Shown: piece by piece, positions 17,455 through 26,553 of the stretch
Layout of the letters: the number at the start of each line of letters is the position of its first letter
How positions within the stretch are numbered: position 1 is the first letter of the stretch
Source of the DNA: Salinibacillus xinjiangensis
Lineage (GTDB): Bacteria > Bacillota > Bacilli > Bacillales > Alkalibacillaceae
NCBI RefSeq assembly: GCF_009649735.1
Contig: NZ_WJNH01000006.1
Coordinates: forward strand, 125,469-189,468
DNA: 64,000 bases
Reading direction: 5' to 3'
Made by a program: the position numbers and the translations under genes
The notes under the pieces: generated by a model
The model's input: the letters and a program-made list of their open reading frames with translations, nothing else
Told to the model about the DNA's origin: nothing
The model's database searches: none

Positions 17455-17620
17455 ACTGACCTTACAGCTTCCCCCACCTCCAGACCCTCAAGCACTAATC
17501 CTAATTTACCTTATCAAAGACCATGAATCCTGCACTAAATTTGCATAAATTTCATTTTTTTGTGAAGAGAAGTCCAACTCCTGCATAAGATAGAGTAATA
17601 AATTCTTAGGGGGGAGATTA

Positions 17621-18778
17621 ATGGATGATAAGAAGAGTTTTGTGATATCGGAAGAAGATTGGTCTCTCCATAAAAAAGGCTATGACGATCAAAAACGTCA
17701 CCAGGAAAAGGTAAAAGATGCCATTAAAAAAAGATTGCCAGATTTAATTACAGAAGAAAATGTAATTATGTCGAAAGGGAAAGACGTCATCAAAATTCCT
17801 GTTCGTTCCTTAAATGAGTATAAAATTAGGTATAATTTCGATAAAAATAAGCATGCTGGCCAAGGGCAGGGAGACAGCAAAGTGGGCGACGTTGTAGCGA
17901 AGGATGGGAAACCAGATCAGCAAGCTCAGGGTCAAGATCAGCAGGCTGGAGACCAACCAGGTCAAGATTACTATGAAACTGAGGTTTCCTTTGCTGAATT
18001 GGAGGAGGAGTTTTTTCAGCATTTAGAGCTGCCGAATTTAGAGGAAAAAGAGAAGGACGAAATTGTTAACACGGATACGGAATTTAGAGACTTGCGTAAA
18101 ACAGGTTTAACAGGAAATATTGATAAGAAGAGGACGCTTAAAGAAACGTTAAAGCGAAATGCTCAAGAAGGAGAGGCATCGTTTTCACCAATCTATCCGG
18201 ATGACCTTCGTTTTAAAACATGGGAGGATATTGAAAAACCAGATTCTAAGGCTGTTATATTAGCCCTGATGGATACATCTGGTTCGATGGGAATGTGGGA
18301 AAAGTACATGGCTCGCAGCTTTTTCTTTTGGACGACAAGGTTTTTACGAAAGAATTATGATACGGTCGATATTGAATTTATTGCTCATCATACAGAAGCG
18401 AAAATAGTAACGGAGGATGAATTCTTCTCAAAAGGTGAAAGTGGAGGAACCATTTGTTCTTCAGCCTACCGAAAAGCCTTAGGGGTCATTGAAGGAAAAT
18501 ACAGTCCATCCCGTTACAACATTTACCCGATCCACTTTTCAGATGGAGATAATTTAACTTCTGATAATCGTAATTGTGTAAGATTAGTAGAGGATTTAAT
18601 GGAAAAATCAAGTATGTTCTGCTATGGAGAAGTTAATCAATATAATCGCCATTCTACCTTAATGTCAGCGTACAACAAATTTGATGATCCGAAATTTCGA
18701 TATTATGTGCTGAAACGGAGAGCAGATGTATTTCATGCGATGAAGGAATTTTTCAAAAAAGAGGCAGAGGAAGTATAG
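17621..18778 (+). CDS. yhbH: Sporulation protein YhbH (DUF444, von Willebrand A-like)
   Basis: 385-residue DUF444 protein. A charged N-terminal half with a Gln/Gly-rich stretch (about 90-115) precedes a von Willebrand A-like domain with the MIDAS motif DTSGSMG (Asp218, Ser220, Ser222). It is the homologue of E. coli YeaH, which acts with the PrkA homologue YeaG; B. subtilis yhbH is a mother-cell sporulation gene. ATG 17621 follows GGGGGGAG. It is monocistronic between array A and a terminator. Confidence 0.92.
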   Translation: MDDKKSFVISEEDWSLHKKGYDDQKRHQEKVKDAIKKRLPDLITEENVIMSKGKDVIKIPVRSLNEYKIRYNFDKNKHAGQGQGDSKVGDVVAKDGKPDQQAQGQDQQAGDQPGQDYYETEVSFAELEEEFFQHLELPNLEEKEKDEIVNTDTEFRDLRKTGLTGNIDKKRTLKETLKRNAQEGEASFSPIYPDDLRFKTWEDIEKPDSKAVILALMDTSGSMGMWEKYMARSFFFWTTRFLRKNYDTVDIEFIAHHTEAKIVTEDEFFSKGESGGTICSSAYRKALGVIEGKYSPSRYNIYPIHFSDGDNLTSDNRNCVRLVEDLMEKSSMFCYGEVNQYNRHSTLMSAYNKFDDPKFRYYVLKRRADVFHAMKEFFKKEAEEV

Positions 18779-18800
18779 GTTATGATTCATCCTTTCACTT

Positions 18801-18829
18801 AGTGAGGTATCTACCTCACTATTTTTTTG
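18801..18829 (+). terminator. Terminator after yhbH
   Basis: AGTGAGGTA (18801-18809) pairs with TACCTCACT (18812-18820), followed by seven T. Confidence 0.85.
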
Positions 18830-18876
18830 GTAAATATGGTAATCTAAAGATATATAGGAAAAAAGGAGAGTTTGAT

Positions 18877-19311
18877 ATGAAAAAGATAGCTGGTTTATTT
18901 ATCTTGCTCACAATATTACTAACAGGCTGTTCATTATTTAATGAAGTCAATGAATCACTTGATTATGTGAATGAAACGAAGGATTATATTCAGACATTGA
19001 GTGACTTTGGAGCAGAGGCTCCTCAGTTAATTGAAGAGGCGAATAGCAATCCAGAAGTAGAACAAGAATTACAGCAGCAGCTGGAAGGATTACAAGGTGA
19101 GGTGGATCAATTTCTGCAAATGGAGCCACCAGCCGTAGCAGAGGATTTACATCAACAATTAGTCAATCATAGCGAAAATTTAGAAACCACCATTAATCAA
19201 GTTATGGAAAACGGAAACATTGCTATTGAACAGCTAGAAAACTCTCAACTAATACGGACAATCAATGAGATTAACAATTTATTAAACCAATTGGAAAATT
19301 TACAATTATAA
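18877..19311 (+). CDS. Small helical lipoprotein (DUF6376-like)
   Basis: 144-residue lipoprotein: signal peptide and lipobox LLTGC (Cys18), then an all-helical, Glu/Gln-rich body beginning SLFNEVNESLDYVNETKDYI, likely coiled-coil. It resembles the Bacillus DUF6376 lipoproteins; function unknown. ATG 18877 follows AAAAGGAGAG; longer in-frame extensions upstream lack a ribosome site. It converges on the peptidase gene and shares a hairpin with it. Confidence 0.75.
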   Translation: MKKIAGLFILLTILLTGCSLFNEVNESLDYVNETKDYIQTLSDFGAEAPQLIEEANSNPEVEQELQQQLEGLQGEVDQFLQMEPPAVAEDLHQQLVNHSENLETTINQVMENGNIAIEQLENSQLIRTINEINNLLNQLENLQL

Positions 19312-19318
19312 TCTAAGA

Positions 19319-19349
19319 GAGCGGAGCCTTTTAAAAGGTGTCTCCGCTC
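19319..19349. terminator. Bidirectional hairpin between lipoprotein and pepF
   Basis: GAGCGGAG with CTCCGCTC, plus an inner CCTTTT/AAAAGG stem. The T-run on the plus strand comes a few bases late. Confidence 0.7.
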
Positions 19350-19353
19350 ATGT

Positions 19354-21156
19354 TCATTTTTTTATCAATTTCTCTGACAGCTCTTTATATTTCTGTATGG
19401 CATCAACAGTTGGTTGAAGAGATGTTTCCCAAAACGCCTTCGTTTGAATATCCACACCTAAGTATGTTTCTGCAAGCTGCTCCACAGACATTCTCCCGGA
19501 ATTTTGCAGCAGTTCATCATATTGTTTTTGAAATGAACTACCTTCCTCTTTTGCCCGTGCATAAACTCCATTACTAAACATGAAGCCCACTGTATAGGGA
19601 ATATTATAAAAAGCCTTTTCCATGTCATAAAAATGACCAGTAGTAATCCATTGAAAGCTGTCCATTTCCTCAACAATTCCATCATAAAAACTGTTCGCGG
19701 CTGCTTTTTTCATTAAATCAGAAATTTCTTCACCTGAAAGTAGCCCATCCTTTCGTTTTTGATAGAGATTCCATTCAAAGTCAAACATAATAGGAATTAA
19801 GCCTAAATAAATTAAGCTACTCATAATTTTCATTTCTAGTAGAGCTAGTTTTTCTTCATCGTTGTCTGCTTGGTTTATGGCAGCATCCAGGACTAAGTTC
19901 TCCGCAAACGTCGAGGCTGTTTCAGCTACACTCGTACCTTTCTGCTGGGAGAAAAAGGGCTCTTCATGCAATATTGCATTATGATAGCCATGACCAAGTT
20001 CATGGGCCATCGTCACCACATCCTGCTTATGACCAGCAAACGTTAGAAAAACACGACTCTCCTTAGCTACTGGCATGGAGGCGCAAAATGCCCCAGGTGC
20101 CTTGTCTCCCCGATTTTCAGCCTCCACCCAACCATTTTGAAAGGCCCTCTCTGCAAAATTCCCGAGTTTTTCACTAAAACGATGGAATTGCTGAATGACT
20201 GTATTCATAGCCTCTTGATATGTTAATTTTTGGTTTGATGTAAAGCTTGGAGATAGAATATCATACCACCCTATTGAATCTACTCGTAAAACTTTAGCTT
20301 TTCGTTTTAAAAATGATTTTAGGATCCCTTGATTTTCTTTAATGGTTGTCAACATCATCTGCAATGTTTGTTCTTGAATACGATTTTGTTCTAGTGACTC
20401 TTTTAATAGATGATCCCATCCTCTTAGTCGATACACGTCTAAACGAAATCCGGCAATACGATTCAGAATCGAAGCAAAGGTCTCAGCATTTTGATTACAA
20501 ATATGATGTAGAGATTGGGCAATTTGTTGGCGTTCTTCACGGTCGCTAGAAAACATGGCCTCATTAAACGCCTGGGCTATAGAAAGCATCTTTTGATTTC
20601 CATCTTTCCTAACAGGAATTTCTAACTCGGATATGAATTGATCGTAATGATTTTCCCAGCCTTTAAATCCATTTACGGATAATTGACTAATAACTTTTTC
20701 TAATTCGACTGGAAGCTGATCCCTCGCTTTTTGTCTTCGCTCCTCTAAATAAAATTGATTCAGTTTGATTTCTGGGAATTGGAGCAGGTGATTCCACTCC
20801 AGGTCTGTGAGGCTTCCTAGTAATTGATTTATTTCAACATTGATGGAGTCAAGATTTGCTTTAAGGTGGGCACTTTCTTCTAGTAACTTAGAGACATCTT
20901 TATTCTTTACATCAGCAGAGGAGGCACAAATCAGAAAATCATCAATCTCAAAGGCTTGCTTCATTGATGCTTGTACCTTTTTAATAATACTGACAAGGAT
21001 GGATTGCTCACTCAAATTTTTATATCTAGCTAATTCTTCCTTTAGTTTTCGAATGTCTTGCTTAAGGTTATGTATACAATCTTTCAATCTAGTAGATTCG
21101 CTCACTCCCTCATAAAGCGAATCTAGATTCCAATTTTCACTTCCAATTTCCCCCAT
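19354..21156 (-). CDS. M3-family oligoendopeptidase (PepF-like)
   Basis: 600-residue zinc metallopeptidase with the thimet/PepF signature MAHELGHGYH (zinc ligands His385 and His389, catalytic Glu386) and a downstream Glu in TASTFAENLVLDAA. The N-terminal half is helical, as expected for the channel-forming lid. Members degrade short cytosolic or signal-derived peptides. The start ATG has GGAGGGTT upstream. The substrate is not predictable; the 600-residue size matches the PepF/YjbG group. Confidence 0.88.
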   Translation of the reverse strand: MGEIGSENWNLDSLYEGVSESTRLKDCIHNLKQDIRKLKEELARYKNLSEQSILVSIIKKVQASMKQAFEIDDFLICASSADVKNKDVSKLLEESAHLKANLDSINVEINQLLGSLTDLEWNHLLQFPEIKLNQFYLEERRQKARDQLPVELEKVISQLSVNGFKGWENHYDQFISELEIPVRKDGNQKMLSIAQAFNEAMFSSDREERQQIAQSLHHICNQNAETFASILNRIAGFRLDVYRLRGWDHLLKESLEQNRIQEQTLQMMLTTIKENQGILKSFLKRKAKVLRVDSIGWYDILSPSFTSNQKLTYQEAMNTVIQQFHRFSEKLGNFAERAFQNGWVEAENRGDKAPGAFCASMPVAKESRVFLTFAGHKQDVVTMAHELGHGYHNAILHEEPFFSQQKGTSVAETASTFAENLVLDAAINQADNDEEKLALLEMKIMSSLIYLGLIPIMFDFEWNLYQKRKDGLLSGEEISDLMKKAAANSFYDGIVEEMDSFQWITTGHFYDMEKAFYNIPYTVGFMFSNGVYARAKEEGSSFQKQYDELLQNSGRMSVEQLAETYLGVDIQTKAFWETSLQPTVDAIQKYKELSEKLIKK

Positions 21157-21316
21157 TAATAACCCTCCTGATCAAATCGATATATAAATTATAAAACAAC
21201 ACGGACACGAATGACTCCTGCTCAAGAAGGATTTTTACAAAAATTTCATTTCATTTACATGATTAACAACTATTTACACATACTAATGGTGATTTTCAAA
21301 GAAAGGAGAGATTAAG

Positions 21317-21934
21317 GTGAAGAAATGGTTAACTACATTAGGCATCATGCTGCTTTTATTAACAGTTCAAAGTATGGATGTTGCTGCTCAAACGGATACA
21401 TATACAGTAAAGCGCGGCGATACACTTTGGAAAATTTCTGTTAGGTATGAGGTTGGGCTATCCGAAATTATTAATGCCAATCCCCAATTTAGTAATCCTG
21501 ATTTAATTTATCCAGGTGATAAAGTCACCATTCCGTTGGCAAAGGGTACCCAGTCAGTGGAGCAGCAGGTTGCGAAAATTACCAACGATTATCGTGCTCA
21601 AAATGGTTTAGGCCCTTTAACCTTTGATTGGCAATTAGCTAGAGTAGCCCGTTATAAATCGAAGGATATGCGTGATCAAGGCTACTTCTCGCATACTTCA
21701 CCAACCTATGGATCACCTTTTACAATGATGAAGAATTTTAATATTTCCTATCGAAAGGCTGCTGAAAATATTGCAGCGGGTCAAAGAACACCACAAGAGG
21801 TAGTTCGTTCCTGGATGAATAGTCCCGGGCATCGCAAAAATATTCTAGACCCAGACATGACTCATATTGGTGTAGGCTATGCACAAGGAGGAAGCTACGG
21901 ACATTATTGGACGCAGATGTTTATTAAGAAATAG
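21317..21934 (+). CDS. Secreted LysM-CAP domain protein
   Basis: 205-residue secreted protein: signal peptide to about residue 25 (cleavage near VAAQT), one LysM peptidoglycan-binding repeat (about 27-72, YTVKRGDTLWKISVRYEVG), then a CAP/SCP domain (about 82-205) with HRKNILDPDMTHIGVGYAQ and the CAP His/Glu residues (FSHTSP, AAENIAAG). Bacillus relatives (YkwD-like, SafA-associated proteins) are cell-wall or spore-coat linked. GTG 21317 follows AAAGGAGAG. Confidence 0.88.
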   Translation: MKKWLTTLGIMLLLLTVQSMDVAAQTDTYTVKRGDTLWKISVRYEVGLSEIINANPQFSNPDLIYPGDKVTIPLAKGTQSVEQQVAKITNDYRAQNGLGPLTFDWQLARVARYKSKDMRDQGYFSHTSPTYGSPFTMMKNFNISYRKAAENIAAGQRTPQEVVRSWMNSPGHRKNILDPDMTHIGVGYAQGGSYGHYWTQMFIKK

Positions 21935-21937
21935 GAG

Positions 21938-21975
21938 GAAAAGCCCTTGTTATTTATACAAGGGCTTTTCTTCTT
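21938..21975 (+). terminator. Terminator after the LysM-CAP gene
   Basis: GAAAAGCCCTTGT pairs with ACAAGGGCTTTTC, 7-base loop, then a C/T-rich tail. Confidence 0.8.
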
Positions 21976-22030
21976 CAAAAAACTTTCGCAATTATACAAA
22001 TAAAGATATGAAAACCACTAGACAAATTAA

Positions 22031-22076
22031 TTGAAAATGATTATCATTAAAGCGTACTATTTGAGAATTATTTTCA
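22031..22076 (+). promoter_or_regulatory. Promoter with two Fur boxes before the siderophore operon
   Basis: TTGAAA (22031-22036) and TACTAT (22055-22060) form the promoter. A 7-1-7 Fur box, TGAAAATGATTATCA (22032-22046), overlaps the -35 and matches TGATAATNATTATCA at all but one position. A second, TGAGAATTATTTTCA (22062-22076), covers the transcription start. Iron-dependent repression is strongly indicated. Confidence 0.85.
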
Positions 22077-22104
22077 CTTATAGCAATGAAAGGGGAATTA
22101 CATA

Positions 22105-23055
22105 ATGAAGAAAAGCTTTTTTGTTCTAATTGGTATACTTATCTTTTTCTTGGCAGCCTGTGGAACAGAGAATGAAGGAACGAATGATAATGAAAATCAA
22201 GGAAGCGCAGAAAACAGTGATGATGCACGTGTAATTGAACATGAAATGGGTAGCACGAAAATTAAAGGACAGCCAGAAAATATTGTCGCCCTTGAATTCT
22301 CTTATGTGGACGCACTAGCTTCCCTTGGCATCTCTCCTGTAGGCATAGCTGATGACGATGACGAAAATCGAATTATTGCTCCTATAAAAGAAAAGATTGG
22401 CGATTATACATCAGTGGGAACACGTAAACAGCCTAGCTTAGAGGTGATTAGCTCCTTACAACCAGACTTAATCATTGCTGACCTACAGCGACACAAAGAT
22501 ATATATGACCAGTTAAGCGACATTGCACCTACAATTGTCCTTTCTTCACTGTCTGCAGATTATGAAGAAATTTTATCAAGCTTTGAAACTGTTTCCGAAG
22601 CAGTTGGGAAAAAAGAAGAAGGGCAAGAAATATTAAAGGAACATAAAAAACGAATGGAAGAACTCAGAGCTCAAGTTCCAGAAGATGAGACAAGGACGGT
22701 TATGCCTGCAGTGGTAACTGCTGATGCTGTTTATGCTCATAATTTTGAATCTTACACAGGATCTTTACTAGAATCTATTGGATTAAAGAATGCCATCCAA
22801 GATGGTGATGATCGTTATAATAAAATCAACCTTGAGCAAGTAGTTCAATTTAATCCTGATGTTATGTTTTTAATGGAATCCGGTGAACAGACTATTATTG
22901 ACGATTGGGAAGATAAACCTCTTTGGCAAGAGGTTAATGCTAATCAAAACGATGCCCTTTATTCTGTCGATCGGAATATGTGGTCAAGATTTAGAGGATT
23001 AATTTCTTCTGAAAAAATACTAGAAAGTGCAATCAATCATCTATATAATCAATAG
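22105..23055 (+). CDS. Iron-siderophore ABC transporter, substrate-binding lipoprotein
   Basis: 316-residue FecB/BtuF-type binding protein: lipobox LAAC (Cys15), Asn/Glu-rich linker, then the PBP domain from about residue 45 with NIVALEFSYVDALASLGI and QPDLIIADLQRHKDIYDQL. The combination with two FecCD permeases and no ATPase resembles the B. subtilis YfiY-YfiZ-YfhA schizokinen (hydroxamate) system. Fur boxes upstream support iron control. A weak terminator hairpin follows. Confidence 0.88.
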   Translation: MKKSFFVLIGILIFFLAACGTENEGTNDNENQGSAENSDDARVIEHEMGSTKIKGQPENIVALEFSYVDALASLGISPVGIADDDDENRIIAPIKEKIGDYTSVGTRKQPSLEVISSLQPDLIIADLQRHKDIYDQLSDIAPTIVLSSLSADYEEILSSFETVSEAVGKKEEGQEILKEHKKRMEELRAQVPEDETRTVMPAVVTADAVYAHNFESYTGSLLESIGLKNAIQDGDDRYNKINLEQVVQFNPDVMFLMESGEQTIIDDWEDKPLWQEVNANQNDALYSVDRNMWSRFRGLISSEKILESAINHLYNQ

Positions 23056-23061
23056 TGGTGA

Positions 23062-23090
23062 GGAGGTGGAGGATATTCTCCACCTTTTTT
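23062..23090 (+). terminator. Hairpin between siderophore-binding and permease genes
   Basis: GAGGTGGAG pairs with CTCCACCTT, followed by T-run. Like the hairpin in the amino-acid operon, it would raise binding protein over permease. Confidence 0.7.
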
Positions 23091-23168
23091 CACTTTAAGG
23101 ATTCCGGGTTAAGTGTATTTTCGCCCTTTTAGGCGATTAGTTGCGTTTTCTAATTAAGGTGTGGTGGT

Positions 23169-24188
23169 ATGAATAAGGATGGGATTCATCAACAAAAAAA
23201 GGATATAGGAATGTATCGGATATTCCTCACTTATTTTGTAGGTCTAATTTTATTGTTTTTTAGTTTCCTATTTAGTTTAAGTGTGGGGGCATATCAAATT
23301 GACTTTGTAACGGTTTTAGCTTCCTTATTCTCAAATCAAGAGACGAAAGAAGTTCTCATTATCCAAGATGTACGATTACCAAGAGCTATCATTGGAATCT
23401 TGATTGGGGCAAGTTTAGCGATAGCAGGAGCTTTAATGCAGGGCATTACAAGAAATCCACTGGCATCCCCGCAAATCTTTGGAGTGAATGCTGGGGCTTC
23501 ATTAGTGTTAGTGATTATAGTAATTCTCTTTCCAATATTTTCACAAACAACAATGGTTTATTTTGCCTTTTTGGGTGCAGCTATCGGCGGATTGACGGTA
23601 TATGCATTGGCATCACCAGGTGGTATGAACCCTGTAAAGTTGGCTTTAGCTGGGATCACTATGCATCTATTTTTAACATCGATTATAGAAGGTTTGATTA
23701 TCTTTCATGAGGAATCTACGGAAGATGTTCTATTCTGGTTGGCAGGTGCCATTGACGGGACAGATTGGGGACATGTTGAGACCATTCTTCCCTGGTTAAT
23801 CGCCGGTATGATATTAGCTCTCTTAATAGCCAAACCGTTAACCTTACTGTCACTTGGTGATGATGTAGCAAAGGGATTAGGTCAAAAGATTGGTTGGATA
23901 CGTATTGCATCTGCAATGTTGGTCATTTTATTAGCTGGAGCATCTGTTGCAGTTGCTGGACCAATTGGATTTGTTGGATTAATCATCCCTCATATAGCTA
24001 GAAAGCTGGTAGGAGTGGATTATATACATGTCATTCCATGCTCTGCCTTATTAGGTGCAGTTCTCTTAGTTAGTGCAGATGTATTGTCCCGTTTCATCTC
24101 ATTTCCATCTGAATCACCAGTCGGGATAGTGACAGCCTTAATTGGAGGACCATACTTCCTCTATCTTGCACGTAAGGGGGGGAAGTAA
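23169..24188 (+). CDS. FecCD-family siderophore ABC permease (first subunit)
   Basis: 339-residue permease with about nine to ten membrane spans. Family marks include LPRAIIGILIGASLAIAGA, MQGITRNPLASPQIFGVNAG and the ATPase-contact region GFVGLIIPHIARKLVG. The N-terminus has a 20-residue charged cytosolic tail before the first span. It pairs with the next gene to form the heterodimeric channel. ATG 23169 follows AAGGTGTGGTGG. Confidence 0.9.
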   Translation: MNKDGIHQQKKDIGMYRIFLTYFVGLILLFFSFLFSLSVGAYQIDFVTVLASLFSNQETKEVLIIQDVRLPRAIIGILIGASLAIAGALMQGITRNPLASPQIFGVNAGASLVLVIIVILFPIFSQTTMVYFAFLGAAIGGLTVYALASPGGMNPVKLALAGITMHLFLTSIIEGLIIFHEESTEDVLFWLAGAIDGTDWGHVETILPWLIAGMILALLIAKPLTLLSLGDDVAKGLGQKIGWIRIASAMLVILLAGASVAVAGPIGFVGLIIPHIARKLVGVDYIHVIPCSALLGAVLLVSADVLSRFISFPSESPVGIVTALIGGPYFLYLARKGGK

Positions 24189-24189
24189 G

Positions 24190-25179
24190 ATGAAAACAAG
24201 TGGGCCAAAATTTTGGTTGCCGTTATTAGGGATTATAACGATTCTTGTGGCAATCGTTGCATCTGGTATTGGAGCGGTATTTGTTTCCCCGATTCGAGTC
24301 ATGTCAACTGTTTTGGGTTTGGATTCAGGAAATCATGTTTTTATTTTGGAAAATTATCGTTTTCCAAGAGTTGTGCTCGCATTGCTAGTAGGTGCAGGAC
24401 TTGGGGTCTCAGGAGCTATTTTGCAAGGGGTGATTCGAAATCCTCTAGCCTCTCCTGATGTTATCGGGATTACAAAGGGAGCGGGTTTAGCTGCTGCAAT
24501 GATCATTATTTTAATCCCAAACTCGCCTGTATTTGCTCTACCATTAGCGGCTTTTGTTGGGGCGGGAATGGTTACTTTGTTTCTGTATATATTTGCGTAC
24601 AAGCAAGGTGTGAACCCATCAACATTGGCTTTGGTAGGGATTGCAATTGGTGCTGTTTGTCAGGCCGGTATTCAATTTTTAATGGTCAAGTTCCCTGTAG
24701 AGATTAATGCCGCTTTAGTTTGGCTAACAGGAAGCATATGGGGAAATGACTGGAATGATGTAGCTCTCTTGGCGCCATTCATAGTCATACTGGTTCCATT
24801 GAGCATAATGGTAGCGATAAAGCTTGATGTCTTATCTCTAGGGGATGAGGTAGCACAAGGTTTAGGGGAAAGCGTAAAACGGACCCGAATATTATTGTTA
24901 TGTCTATCGGTTGCCTTAGCAGGTGCCAGTGTAGCAGTGGTTGGATCTTTAGGTTTTATCGGATTAATCGCTCCTCATATTGCACGTCAACTGGTCGGTA
25001 ATCGAAGCAAAATTTTACTTCCGGCATCCGCATTAACTGGTATGATTATCGTCTTATTGGCTGATGCTTTAGGACGAGGTGTAGCACCACCTGTAGAAGT
25101 TCCAGCAGGGATTTTCACAGCCGTTATAGGTGCGCCTTATTTTCTATATTTACTAAGACGAATTAAAGTAAAAGGTTAA
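24190..25179 (+). CDS. FecCD-family siderophore ABC permease (second subunit)
   Basis: 329-residue partner permease with the same marks: FPRVVLALLVGAGLGVSGA, LQGVIRNPLASPDVIGITKG, and GFIGLIAPHIARQLVG. ATG 24190 begins 1 base after the first permease stop, with GGGGGGAAG immediately upstream; a longer in-frame extension back to 24142 would overlap the first permease and is unlikely. No ABC ATPase gene follows, so the system must borrow one such as a YusV/FhuC-type protein. Confidence 0.9.
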   Translation: MKTSGPKFWLPLLGIITILVAIVASGIGAVFVSPIRVMSTVLGLDSGNHVFILENYRFPRVVLALLVGAGLGVSGAILQGVIRNPLASPDVIGITKGAGLAAAMIIILIPNSPVFALPLAAFVGAGMVTLFLYIFAYKQGVNPSTLALVGIAIGAVCQAGIQFLMVKFPVEINAALVWLTGSIWGNDWNDVALLAPFIVILVPLSIMVAIKLDVLSLGDEVAQGLGESVKRTRILLLCLSVALAGASVAVVGSLGFIGLIAPHIARQLVGNRSKILLPASALTGMIIVLLADALGRGVAPPVEVPAGIFTAVIGAPYFLYLLRRIKVKG

Positions 25180-25209
25180 AAAACGAGGAGACAACACCCC
25201 TCGTTTTTG
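25179..25209 (+). terminator. Terminator of the siderophore operon
   Basis: AAAAACGAGG (25179-25188) pairs with CCTCGTTTTT (25199-25208). It overlaps the permease stop codon. Confidence 0.85.
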
Positions 25210-25302
25210 TGTTGGTAAAGAAAAAAATTTCATTATATGTTGGATGAAAGCTCAAAAAACCACAAACAATAACAACAGTATGTTTAAGGAGGCATGTGAA
25301 AG

Positions 25303-26499
25303 GTGGATATTTTATTAGGACTTTTAGCCATTGTTATAGTACTAGCTATTGCTTATTTAATGTCAAACGACAGGAATATAATTAATTATAAGGGCATTAT
25401 TATTATGTTAATCGCCCAGTTTTTAATAACACTATTTTTATTTAGCACGGAAATTGGACGAATTATTATTGACAAAATTTCTGCAGGCTTTAATAAACTT
25501 ATTGAGTTTGGAATGGATGGAGTAGAATTTATTTTAGGTGGGGTTGAAGGTTGGTCAGGTACATTCTTCTTTAATGTACTGTTAATTATTATCTTTTTCT
25601 CCACATTATTGGCCGTTCTAACACATTTGAAAATTTTACCTTTTATTATTAAATATATTGGATGGGTTTTATCGAAGGTTACGGGACTACCGAGAGTCGA
25701 GTCCTTTAACGCGGTAAACAGTATCTTTTTTGGTCAGTCAGAAGCGCTTTTGGCTATTAAATCACAGTTTCACTACTTAGATCGAAACCGTCTATATATT
25801 GTAAGTGCGTCTGCAATGGGATCTGTATCTGCATCAATTGTTGGGGCATATATGCAAATGATTCCTCCAGAATATGTACTGGTTGCACTACCATTGAATA
25901 TGTTTAGTGCGCTGATAATCGCATCTATTATAGCTCCTGTAAAAGTGGAGAAGGATGAGGATATCGTTGATGTAAAAAACGTTTCTGAAGCCAAAAGCTT
26001 TTTTGAAGCCATGGGTAATGGAGCCTTAGATGGTGGAAGAATTGCATTAATTGTTGCGGCTATGCTAGTAGCGTTTATTGCCGCATTGAACTTTGTAAAC
26101 TGGTTGATCCAGTTCGTGTTTGCCGGAATTACGCTACAAGAGATTTTAGGTTATATTATTGCTCCAATCGGGATGCTAATGGGAATTGCACCTGGTGAAG
26201 TAATTGATGCGGGTAGTATTATGGGAACGAAAATTGTGACAAACGAATTTGTTGCTATGCTTGAATTTGAACCTATGATGGAGCATATGAGTGAGAAAAC
26301 GGTCGGAATTGTTTCTGTATTTTTAACTAGCTTTGCGAACTTCTCCTCAATTGGGATTATTGCTGGTACAGTTCAAGGTATCGATGCTAAAAAAGCTGGA
26401 GATGTATCAAAGTTCGGTATGAAATTATTAATCGGTGCTACATTAGCATCTATTCTATCAGCTACGATTACTGGTTTGGTAATTGAAATAATGCCATAA
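25303..26499 (+). CDS. Concentrative nucleoside transporter (NupC/NupG family)
   Basis: 398-residue proton- or sodium-coupled nucleoside symporter with about ten spans. Visible family blocks are GQSEALLAIKSQFHYLDRNR-type sequence, the SVSASIVGAYMQMIPPEYV region and NFSSIGIIAGTVQGID near the end. Substrate (pyrimidine versus purine nucleosides) cannot be decided by eye. GTG 25303 follows AAGGAGG by 10 bases. No purine riboswitch is visible in the short leader. Confidence 0.9.
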   Translation: MDILLGLLAIVIVLAIAYLMSNDRNIINYKGIIIMLIAQFLITLFLFSTEIGRIIIDKISAGFNKLIEFGMDGVEFILGGVEGWSGTFFFNVLLIIIFFSTLLAVLTHLKILPFIIKYIGWVLSKVTGLPRVESFNAVNSIFFGQSEALLAIKSQFHYLDRNRLYIVSASAMGSVSASIVGAYMQMIPPEYVLVALPLNMFSALIIASIIAPVKVEKDEDIVDVKNVSEAKSFFEAMGNGALDGGRIALIVAAMLVAFIAALNFVNWLIQFVFAGITLQEILGYIIAPIGMLMGIAPGEVIDAGSIMGTKIVTNEFVAMLEFEPMMEHMSEKTVGIVSVFLTSFANFSSIGIIAGTVQGIDAKKAGDVSKFGMKLLIGATLASILSATITGLVIEIMP

Positions 26500-26516
26500 T
26501 GCTTTATAGTCATAAA

Positions 26517-26553
26517 AAAGTCTGGTCCTCTAACTTGAGGTAACCAGACTTTT
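26517..26553. terminator. Bidirectional terminator, overlapping the end of the MATE gene
   Basis: AAAGTCTGG and CCAGACTTT with inner CCTC/GAGG. The hairpin includes the last codons of the facing MATE gene, an economical overlap. Confidence 0.8.

Noticed and set aside
25186-25303. Purine riboswitch before the nucleoside transporter
   Set aside because: The short leader lacks the conserved purine-aptamer core.
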